DNA from: Thermoleophilaceae bacterium
GTDB lineage: Bacteria; Actinomycetota; Thermoleophilia; Solirubrobacterales; Thermoleophilaceae
Direction: 5' to 3'
NCBI GenBank assembly: GCA_013695855.1
Contig: JACCZR010000222.1
Location: 1 to 10,924 of the forward strand
Length of the DNA stretch: 10,924 bases
Program-made: the position numbers and the translations under genes
The notes under the pieces: model-generated
Databases searched by the model: none
What the model was told of the DNA's origin: nothing
Seen by the model: the letters and a program-made list of their open reading frames with translations, nothing else
In this document: piece after piece, positions 1 through 6,419 of the stretch
How the letters are laid out: every line of letters starts with the position of its first letter
Numbering within the stretch: the first letter of the stretch is position 1

Positions 1-14
1 CCAAATGGCAGCCC

Positions 15-20
15 TAGACT
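15..20 (+). promoter_or_regulatory. -10 hexamer of lepA, leaderless type
   Basis: TAGACT fits the TAnnnT pattern of a sigma-70 -10 element. It is followed by exactly 7 nt (cgcccgg) and then the lepA GTG at 28. Transcription would start at or next to the start codon, leaving no room for a ribosome binding site, and none is seen. The -35 region lies outside the window. The same arrangement recurs before six other genes here, which raises confidence in this weakly defined motif. Confidence 0.55.
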
Positions 21-27
21 CGCCCGG

Positions 28-1839
<1,812 letters not shown>

Positions 1840-1841
1840 CC

Positions 1842-2120
1842 CTGGCGGCCGAGCCGCCGCCCCTCCTGCGCTATCTGCTGGGCCTCGAGGGGCTGGCTCT
1901 GCTGCGCGACTGGCTCGGAGGCGGCGCCGGGGCGGGCCGGCGCATCGAGGAGATCCGTGCGCTGCTGGATGAACGCGCCGACTTCGGCGTTGCCCCGGTC
2001 GAGCTCACGGTCGGGGAGGGCTACGGCGAGTGGGCGGCCTCCTACGACGAACCGGACAACCCGCTGATCACGGTCGAGGAGCCGATGGTGGATGCGACAG
2101 CAGCCCGCGCAGCTCCGTGA
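1842..2120 (+). pseudogene. Truncated class I SAM-dependent methyltransferase (5' remnant)
   Basis: A plus-strand reading frame opens 2 nt after the lepA stop and encodes about 92 residues before a TGA. Residues 1-83 look like the N-terminus of a class I methyltransferase. A leucine-rich amphipathic start (PPPLLRYLLGLEGLALLRDW) leads to GYGEWAASYD (60-69), NPL (73-75) and EEPMV (79-83), the pattern that normally precedes the SAM-binding motif I with its DxxCGTG. That motif never arrives. After V83, near nt 2090, the frame continues as low-complexity DATAARAAP and stops, inside DNA that also encodes the end of the minus-strand gene. No ATG, GTG or TTG occurs in frame near the beginning; only CTG at 1842 is available. 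I infer a gene broken by insertion or deletion. The family call rests on remembered patterns and was not searched. Confidence 0.6.
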
Positions 2121-2979
2121 GCATCAGACGGGGCTGCTCGAAGACATCACCGGAGGTGTAGCGGCGAAAGGCGTCGGCGCGGGCGTGCGCCTCGCGCTCA
2201 CGGCGCCGGTCCTGCTCCCAGGCATACCGCGAGCGGTGGTAGCGGTAGCTGTCGAGCTCGACCGTCAGCCGCCGCTCGGGCCAGCGGCAGTCGACCCGCC
2301 GCCCGCCCGCCGGCTTGTTGGTCAGCGGCAGGGGAAGCCCCGCTTGTCTGAGCACATCCAGGAAGCGGCGCTCGAGCTTGCTCAGGGTCACGTGGACATC
2401 GCCCCGGAGCACTTGGCGCAGGCGCCGGGCGCCGGGCGCCGTCGGCCGGCGGGCGAGCACCTGCTCGACCTGATTCGGAGTGGCGCGATGCAGGACTCCG
2501 GCTTCGTGGCAAGCTCGCGCCAGCTGCTCGGGGTCGAGCACCGCCGCGAGGTCGACGAGGGTGCGCGGCACGGTCGTCACCGCGACGCCGCGCCAGGTCG
2601 TGGTGTCGCGGCGATCCAGGGCCCGACAGCGCTGGGTGTGCACGCCGGGTACCCGGCGCTCGGTGGGGGTGGTCACCTCGGGTGGGGGCGGCCGGCCCTT
2701 CAAGAGGCGCAGGAGGCGCCCTGCGGCGCGCCCGCTGAGCACCGCTCCGGAGCCGCACGCCCGCACCGCGGCCTGGTAACGCGCCTCCACGCTCGGCGCT
2801 CGGTGGCCGACGCGGTAAACGCCCCGGTACTCCCGCAGCAGCAGCCCCTTCTCGAGCCGCCGTTCGATCTCTCGGGAGGACACGCCGGCCCTCAGAAGCT
2901 CGGCGCGCGTGACGACCCCGTGCTCGGGGCTTGCCAGCCGGGCGAGCACCCCCTCCACCGTCCTGCCCTGTCCCCCCAT
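2068..2979 (-). CDS. AbiEi-like winged-helix protein with DUF559/Vsr-type C-terminal domain
   Basis: The product is 303 aa from the ATG at 2979. Residues about 8-58 form a winged-helix region ending in REYRGVYRVG, the pattern of the AbiEi antitoxin N-terminal domain. The middle holds WRGVAVTTVPRTLVDLA (129-145), typical of this family. Residues 199-290 resemble DUF559, a Vsr-like PD-(D/E)XK fold. The candidate acidic residues E203, D230 in RRVDCRWP, and E241/D243 in TVELDSY are all present, so the nuclease-like core looks intact. AbiEi proteins in type IV toxin-antitoxin systems repress their operon together with an AbiEii nucleotidyltransferase toxin, but no such partner is encoded here. Actinobacterial genomes hold many solo copies of unknown role. 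GTG at 2958 is an alternative start. The last ~18 codons read antisense through the methyltransferase remnant. Confidence 0.75.
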   Translation of the reverse strand: MGGQGRTVEGVLARLASPEHGVVTRAELLRAGVSSREIERRLEKGLLLREYRGVYRVGHRAPSVEARYQAAVRACGSGAVLSGRAAGRLLRLLKGRPPPPEVTTPTERRVPGVHTQRCRALDRRDTTTWRGVAVTTVPRTLVDLAAVLDPEQLARACHEAGVLHRATPNQVEQVLARRPTAPGARRLRQVLRGDVHVTLSKLERRFLDVLRQAGLPLPLTNKPAGGRRVDCRWPERRLTVELDSYRYHRSRYAWEQDRRREREAHARADAFRRYTSGDVFEQPRLMLTELRGLLSHPPSAPRP

Positions 2980-3010
2980 ACGGTGGGCTAAGCAGGACGC
3001 TCCCGAAATT

Positions 3011-3037
3011 CGCCCCGGCTCGAGGCCGCGCCGGGCG
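3011..3037 (-). terminator. Probable terminator of the DUF3616-like gene
   Basis: Eight nt beyond the stop of the minus-strand gene at 3045 lies a GC-rich inverted repeat. The plus-strand arms are CGCCCCGGC (3011-3019) and GCCGGGCG (3030-3037), pairing with one bulged C. Read on the minus strand, the stem is followed by gaattt, a short T-bearing tract. A smaller CGGC/GCCG hairpin (3016-3019 with 3025-3028) competes with it. The structure would separate transcription of this gene from the AbiEi-like gene downstream on the same strand. The T-tract is weak, so efficiency is uncertain. Confidence 0.45.
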
Positions 3038-3044
3038 TTCGTTC

Positions 3045-4115
3045 TTAGCTGATCTGCATGAAGCGCATGCCCACGCGGCCGTCCTCGTCGCTCACGTAGA
3101 GCGTCCGACCGTTGGGGCCTGCGGCGATGCCCTCGATGCGCTGCTCGCCCTCTCCCAGCGTGTGCATGTGCTTGGCCTTCGCGACCTTGTCCTTGGAGCG
3201 GTCGTTGAGCGTGAAGCGCCAGTGCTGGGAATGCGCGCCGGCACCCTCGGGGTAGCAGTCGATGAGGAGCGAGCTCTTGTCGACGGCGTCCAGGTTGCCC
3301 AGTATGCAGTCGAACTGGTTGCGCCCCCGGTAGGTCATGGCCCGGAAGCCCACCGGCTCGTCGGCTGAGCCGGGGCCCTCCAGCTGCCACACGGCCGCGG
3401 CCGTGGGGAACTTCCTGCCTTCGAACCACTCGGGCACTCCGGCCAGCTCGACGCACACCGGCGCCCCGGTCGCCGTCACGGGAAAGCGGAGGCCGACGAG
3501 CAGGTTGCCGTTGGGCCGGAAGGCGGCACCCTCGATGTTGAACGCGTAGTCGCCCTTCTTGAGCTGCTTGACCCACTTCTTGCCCTTCTTGTCGCCGATC
3601 TTGCGGGCGCGGTCGATGAAGGCCTTCTGCATCGTCTTCGAGGGCCGGATCAGCTCGATGTCGCTGGCGGCCAGCGCGTCGTTGATGACCCGGTGGAGCT
3701 TGAACTTGTCGCGCATGACGTGCATCTGCACGCCGCCGTTCTCGCCGGCTGAGACCACGTCGTCCTGGCGGAAGCGGGCCATCCACTGCCGGGTGATCTG
3801 GAGGGGGCCGGCCTTCTTCCCGTAATGGGAAGCGATCACGTACGTGTAGCCGGCGTGGCTGGCCGACGCCTCGGAGTCATCTGTCTTTCCGGTGTCGTCC
3901 CCGCAGTCGATCTGGATCGGGCGGTGCTCCCAGCCGTCCGTGAGCTTCTTGCCCTTCTGATGCCCCAACAGCCCGACGGCCTCGTCCAGATGGCCCTCGT
4001 CGAGGAAGATGAAGTAGGCGAGGTCCCAGTCGTTGGCCTTGAGGACCTCCTTGGAGGTACACGGGGCCAGGTCGGAGGCTTCATTGCTCTCTAGTTCAAG
4101 ATCGATGGATTCCAC
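3045..4115 (-). CDS. DUF3616-like beta-propeller protein, function unknown
   Basis: The product is 356 aa from GTG at 4115. Visible repeat-like segments fit a beta-propeller: YVIASHYG (93-100), FNIEGAAFRPNGNLLVGLR (192-210) and IEGIAAGPNGRTLYVSDEDG (327-346). The paired IEG motifs with a following NG turn, and the SHY segment, resemble the DUF3616 family as I recall it; members have no established function. A lysine-rich stretch at 172-192 (GDKKGKKWVKQLKKGD) is unusual in this GC-rich genome. There is no signal peptide or membrane segment, so the protein is probably cytoplasmic. The GTG is preferred over a TTG at 4151 because a full promoter (TTGCAA-17-TAGCTT) ends 7 nt before it, and 4151 would lie in its -35. 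The gene is divergent from the sigma-factor gene. The fold is inferred; the family name is tentative. Confidence 0.6.
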   Translation of the reverse strand: MESIDLELESNEASDLAPCTSKEVLKANDWDLAYFIFLDEGHLDEAVGLLGHQKGKKLTDGWEHRPIQIDCGDDTGKTDDSEASASHAGYTYVIASHYGKKAGPLQITRQWMARFRQDDVVSAGENGGVQMHVMRDKFKLHRVINDALAASDIELIRPSKTMQKAFIDRARKIGDKKGKKWVKQLKKGDYAFNIEGAAFRPNGNLLVGLRFPVTATGAPVCVELAGVPEWFEGRKFPTAAAVWQLEGPGSADEPVGFRAMTYRGRNQFDCILGNLDAVDKSSLLIDCYPEGAGAHSQHWRFTLNDRSKDKVAKAKHMHTLGEGEQRIEGIAAGPNGRTLYVSDEDGRVGMRFMQIS

Positions 4116-4122
4116 AGGTAGA

Positions 4123-4151
4123 AAGCTAAGAGAGCGCAGCCTCTCTTGCAA
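4123..4151 (-). promoter_or_regulatory. Sigma-70-type promoter of the DUF3616-like gene, leaderless type
   Basis: On the minus strand, TTGCAA (4151-4146) and TAGCTT (4128-4123) are separated by 17 bp, the ideal sigma-70 spacing. The GTG start follows after 7 nt (tctacct). It is the most complete promoter in the window. A short inverted repeat, CTCTC (4141-4145) and GAGAG (4154-4158), brackets the -35 hexamer and could be an operator. Confidence 0.65.
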
Positions 4152-4180
4152 GCGAGAGTTGCGGTGCTCGCCCGACCTGT

Positions 4181-4218
4181 GCTCGGGCTGCGCTCGGGCG
4201 GCGCTCGCGATGCGCTCC
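4181..4218 (+). repeat. 11-bp tandem repeats upstream of the sigma-factor gene
   Basis: Three consecutive 11-nt units, GCTCGGGCTGC (4181-4191), GCTCGGGCGGC (4192-4202) and GCTCGCGATGC (4203-4213), are followed by a partial GCTCC (4214-4218). A related GCTCG occurs at 4166. The period is close to one helical turn, so the units present the same DNA face. They end about 40 bp before the -10 hexamer of the sigma gene, in the divergent intergenic region. This is a usual place for activator or repressor sites. No reading frame of recognisable protein covers them. Confidence 0.6.
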
Positions 4219-4257
4219 TACGCCGAGAAGTCTTAGGCCCGGTTTAGAGCACCGTCG

Positions 4258-4263
4258 TAGCTT
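4258..4263 (+). promoter_or_regulatory. -10 hexamer of the sigma-factor gene, leaderless type
   Basis: TAGCTT is followed by 7 nt (ggccgtc) and the GTG at 4271. Hexamer and spacing are identical to those of the divergent DUF3616-like gene. No convincing -35 is found at 16-18 bp upstream, which may point to activation through the tandem repeats further upstream. Confidence 0.5.
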
Positions 4264-4270
4264 GGCCGTC

Positions 4271-5131
4271 GTGTCCACGACCGCCGCGGCGCCCACGCAG
4301 CAGACCACCGACTCGCTCCAGCTCTTCCTCGACGGCATCGCCAAGACCAAGCTGCTGACGGCGGCCGAGGAGGTCCAGCTCTCCAAGCGCGTCGAGCGCG
4401 GCGACTTGGCCGCGAAGGAGCGGATGATCGAGGCCAACCTGCGCCTCGTGGTCTCGATCGCCAAGCGCTATCGCAACCAGGGGCTCGACTTCATGGAGCT
4501 GATCCAGGAGGGCTCGATCGGCCTGGTCCGCGCAGTCGAGAAGTTCGACTACCGCAAGGGCTTCAAATTCTCGACCTACGCCACCTGGTGGATCCGCCAG
4601 GCGATCTCGAGGGCCATCGCCGACAAGTCGCGCACCGTTCGGATCCCCATCCACATCAACAACGTGCTCCACAAGCTCGACGGGGTGCAGCGCCGGCTGC
4701 AGGCCGAGGGCGGAGACCGCGAGCCCACCATCGAGGAGATCGCCGCCGAGGTGGGCATCGATCCCGACGAGGCGGACCTGATCATGCGCGCCGCCCAGGC
4801 GCCGGTGTCGCTCGAGAAGCCCGTCGGCGACGACGGCGACGCCGCCTCGCTCGGGGAGCTGATCCCCGACACCCGCGCCGAGTCACCCTTCGAGATCGCC
4901 GCCGAGCGGCTCTCGCGCGACCGCCTCGAGGAGGCGATGGAGAACCTCTCCTACCGCGAGCGGCGCGTGGTCGCGCTGCGCTGGGGTCTTGGCGGCGAGC
5001 AGCCGCGCAACCTCGACGAGGTGGGCCGCATCTTCGGCCTCACCCGCGAGCGCACCCGCCAGGTCGAGGAGGCCGCGCTGCGCAAGCTGGCGTCGCTCGC
5101 CGAGACGCAGGCGCTGCGCGAAGTCGCTTAG
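4271..5131 (+). CDS. RNA polymerase sigma-70 factor, RpoD/group 2-like, without region 1.1
   Basis: This sigma-70 subunit would direct RNA polymerase to promoters. The product is 286 aa from GTG at 4271. Region 1.2 covers about residues 14-46 (DSLQLFLDGIAKTKLLTAAEE). Region 2 covers 50-130 with NLRLVVSIAKRY (56-67), the core-binding FMELIQEGSIGLVRAVEKFD (74-93) and the -10-recognising TYATWWIRQAISRAIAD. Region 3 covers about 131-200. Region 4 covers 215-273 with the helix-turn-helix LDEVGRIFGLTRERTRQVEEAALRKL, where RQVEEAALRKL replaces the more usual RQIEAKALRKL. There is no long acidic N-terminus, unlike actinobacterial primary HrdB/SigA, so a group 2 role is more likely; primary function cannot be excluded. 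A TTG at 4262 overlaps the -10 box and is rejected. The gene converges on the GST-like gene with a 3-bp gap. Confidence 0.93.
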   Translation: MSTTAAAPTQQTTDSLQLFLDGIAKTKLLTAAEEVQLSKRVERGDLAAKERMIEANLRLVVSIAKRYRNQGLDFMELIQEGSIGLVRAVEKFDYRKGFKFSTYATWWIRQAISRAIADKSRTVRIPIHINNVLHKLDGVQRRLQAEGGDREPTIEEIAAEVGIDPDEADLIMRAAQAPVSLEKPVGDDGDAASLGELIPDTRAESPFEIAAERLSRDRLEEAMENLSYRERRVVALRWGLGGEQPRNLDEVGRIFGLTRERTRQVEEAALRKLASLAETQALREVA

Positions 5132-5134
5132 CGC

Positions 5135-5464
5135 TTAGAAGCTGTCCGAGAGCTGGGTCTCGGCGGTCGCGCTAGCGCCCGGCCCGGCTCCCGCGGGATG
5201 CTCGCGCGCCCAGGCGACGATCCTCTTCGAGTCCGAGACGATCTCACCCTCGCCGGTCACCAGCACGGGGACGGTCTTGCTGTTGGTGAGCCGCTTCGCC
5301 TCACGACGACCCTCGGTCCGGTTGAAGCGGTCGGGCAGGATGCGGAGCCCGTACGACTTGATCACCTCAGGGTCGTGACCGGCCTGACGCAGGGCGTGGT
5401 AGGCGTTGCCGCACGGATGACCCAAAGGTCCGCGCTTGACGTTCCAGCAGACATAGAGCTTCAC
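5135..5464 (-). CDS. Small GST N-terminal/glutaredoxin-like thioredoxin-fold protein
   Basis: The product is 109 aa from GTG at 5464. It opens with a thioredoxin-fold strand MKLYVCW and has one cysteine at 6 and another at 18 in GHPCGNAYHALRQAGH (15-30). The cis-proline motif is TVPVLVT (64-70), followed by SDSKRIVAWA (77-86), which matches the glutathione-binding S-x-x-I helix of glutathione S-transferases. The alpha-helical GST C-terminal domain is absent, and the last ~20 residues are a low-complexity Ala/Gly tail. Small proteins of this kind are common in actinobacteria, which generally lack glutathione, so the thiol partner and activity are unknown. The stop lies 3 bp from the convergent sigma-factor stop. 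The gene has its own -10 box in the 34-bp gap after the lipoprotein gene. Confidence 0.8.
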   Translation of the reverse strand: MKLYVCWNVKRGPLGHPCGNAYHALRQAGHDPEVIKSYGLRILPDRFNRTEGRREAKRLTNSKTVPVLVTGEGEIVSDSKRIVAWAREHPAGAGPGASATAETQLSDSF

Positions 5465-5471
5465 GGCGCGG

Positions 5472-5477
5472 AATCTA
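5472..5477 (-). promoter_or_regulatory. -10 hexamer of the GST-like gene, leaderless type
   Basis: On the minus strand TAGATT is followed by 7 nt (ccgcgcc) and the GTG at 5464. It sits in the 34-bp gap between the lipoprotein stop and this gene, so the gene need not depend on read-through. A -35 would fall at the end of the lipoprotein gene, and nothing close to TTGACA is visible there. Confidence 0.5.
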
Positions 5478-5498
5478 CTTGCAGGTCTCGATGGCTTC

Positions 5499-6056
5499 TC
5501 AGTCGACCCAGCGCCAGCCGTCGAGCACCGTCTCGAGCACCTTCTCGCCGTCGACCGCCGACTTCAGCGCCGTGGTGGAGGCAATCGTGTAGAGCTGTCG
5601 CCCGTGGACCACGGCGTAGGTGCGCTGCGTCAGCTCAGCGCCGGGACCGCTTCGCGAGTAGGTCACCCCGATCGCCGCCTCGCCGTCGATTTCGCGGTCG
5701 GGCAGCGCATCGACGCCTTTGCCTCCCTGCGCCTCGCTCTGGGTGCGGATCGAGCCGCGGACCTGTTCCGCCGAGGAGCTCGCAGGCGCGGCGGTGCGGG
5801 CGACCGTGATGTTCGGCGGAAAGCGTTCGCTGGCCCTGAAGGGCCCGAGCAGCGTGAGCACGACCCCTCCGCCCTGGCCGCCGCCTCCGCTGCCCGTGAA
5901 CCCGCGCGGCTTCTCGGTGGTGAAGCCCGGGCCCCTGACCTCATTCCGCCGCTCATCGCCGGCTTCGGGGCTCGGCCGGGGCGTGGGCTGCTCCTCAGCG
6001 CCGCAGCCGGCCAGCAGGAGGCCTGTGACCGCAAGAGGGAGAAGGCGCCGCCTCAA
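5499..6056 (-). CDS. Secreted lipoprotein, DcrB/LpqN-like domain possible
   Basis: The product is 185 aa from TTG at 6056. The N-terminus MRRRLLPLAVTGLLLAGC is a classic lipoprotein signal: three arginines, a hydrophobic core and the lipobox LLAGC with C18 as the lipidated residue. A Pro/Glu-rich linker and a glycine-rich segment (GSGGGGQGGG) follow. The C-terminal part, with EAAIGVTYS, LTQRTYAVVHGRQLYTIAST and VLETVLDGWRW, looks like the alpha/beta fold of DcrB/LpqN-type surface proteins; that resemblance is tentative. The long upstream extension in this frame is Arg/Pro/Gly-rich and would bury the signal peptide, so it is rejected. A TAGAAT -10 box 8 nt before the TTG supports this start. 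The protein should sit outside the membrane. Its role is unknown. Confidence 0.75.
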   Translation of the reverse strand: MRRRLLPLAVTGLLLAGCGAEEQPTPRPSPEAGDERRNEVRGPGFTTEKPRGFTGSGGGGQGGGVVLTLLGPFRASERFPPNITVARTAAPASSSAEQVRGSIRTQSEAQGGKGVDALPDREIDGEAAIGVTYSRSGPGAELTQRTYAVVHGRQLYTIASTTALKSAVDGEKVLETVLDGWRWVD

Positions 6057-6064
6057 CGGCGGCG

Positions 6065-6070
6065 ATTCTA
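6065..6070 (-). promoter_or_regulatory. -10 hexamer of the lipoprotein gene, leaderless type
   Basis: On the minus strand TAGAAT is followed by 8 nt (cgccgccg) and the TTG at 6056. It agrees with the start required by the signal peptide, which was chosen independently. That makes it one of the better tests of the leaderless pattern in this window. No good -35 is visible. Confidence 0.5.
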
Positions 6071-6169
6071 GTCTCGGCCCAGCTCTCGCAGGAGCCGCAG
6101 GGCCTCGGGGAGCTCCCGGGCAAGCCTCGCGAGTACCACCACGGTGCAGTCGCCCCAACTCCGCAGTGC

Positions 6170-6187
6170 TAGTGTCCAAAATCACTA
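6170..6187. promoter_or_regulatory. Inverted repeat in an AT-richer patch, possible operator
   Basis: TAGTG (6170-6174) and CACTA (6183-6187) form a perfect 5-bp inverted repeat around the spacer tccaaaat. The patch is clearly AT-richer than its surroundings and lies between the divergent lipoprotein gene and the GGDEF operon. A transcription factor site is the simplest reading. A second dyad, CCTCT-TT-AGAGG, lies at 6225-6236, just before the ribosome binding site of the next ORF. Neither is a known operator that I recognise. Confidence 0.35.
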
Positions 6188-6239
6188 ATCGCCCTTGGGG
6201 TCTCACTCTCTCCCTTCCGCGCGACCTCTTTAGAGGGAC

Positions 6240-6251
6240 AGGAAGGCAGGG
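6240..6251 (+). promoter_or_regulatory. Shine-Dalgarno region of the 52-aa ORF
   Basis: AGGAAGG (6240-6246) and AGGG (6248-6251) precede the ATG at 6257, the latter with 5 nt spacing. This is the clearest ribosome binding site in the window, where most starts appear leaderless or coupled. It is the main support for translation of the small ORF. Confidence 0.45.
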
Positions 6252-6256
6252 CGGCG

Positions 6257-6415
6257 ATGACAAGCACGGCTCACGACAGCGCGCTACAGCGCCTGCACGC
6301 GGGGCGAGTCGAGCAGGACCGGCTCAGCGAACGCTGTGACGCCGCCATAGCCACGACGACCGAGCGGGGCGCCCACGCCGGCTCGCTCAGCGTGCGATTC
6401 TCACGAGGTTGGTGA
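6257..6415 (+). CDS. Possible small protein upstream of the GGDEF gene
   Basis: A 52-codon ORF begins with ATG after a purine-rich ribosome binding site and ends 4 nt before the GTG of the diguanylate cyclase. The product is hydrophilic and helical-looking, for example LQRLHAGRVEQDRLSERCD (10-28), with no signal peptide or membrane segment and one cysteine. I recognise no family. The charged EQDRLSERCD pattern is faintly like the repeats of the next protein, but the frames differ and a stop separates them. The close spacing suggests translational coupling, either as a leader ORF or as a separate small protein. It could also be a chance ORF in GC-rich DNA. Confidence 0.4.
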   Translation: MTSTAHDSALQRLHAGRVEQDRLSERCDAAIATTTERGAHAGSLSVRFSRGW

Positions 6416-6419
6416 ACCC

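Noticed and set aside
1844..1858. GGCGGC-cga-GCCGCC hairpin just after the lepA stop, as a terminator
   Set aside because: Short, no T-run, and it falls within the methyltransferase frame (codons for Ala-Ala-Glu-Pro-Pro); such repeats arise easily in this base composition.
2092..2991. Long plus-strand ORF of 299 aa opposite the AbiEi-like gene
   Set aside because: It is the antisense shadow of a minus-strand gene with recognisable domains; its translation is low-complexity and shows no motif.
4116..4151. TTG at 4151 as the start of the DUF3616-like gene
   Set aside because: It would place the N-terminus inside the TTGCAA/TAGCTT promoter; GTG 4115 fits the leaderless spacing.
6108..6117. GGGAGCTCCC perfect palindrome as an operator
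   Set aside because: Short and GC-rich, with no pairing to a promoter; expected by chance in such sequence.
6057..6263. N-terminal extension of the lipoprotein to 6263
   Set aside because: It would put about 70 Arg/Pro/Gly-rich residues before a classic lipoprotein signal peptide, which must be at the N-terminus.
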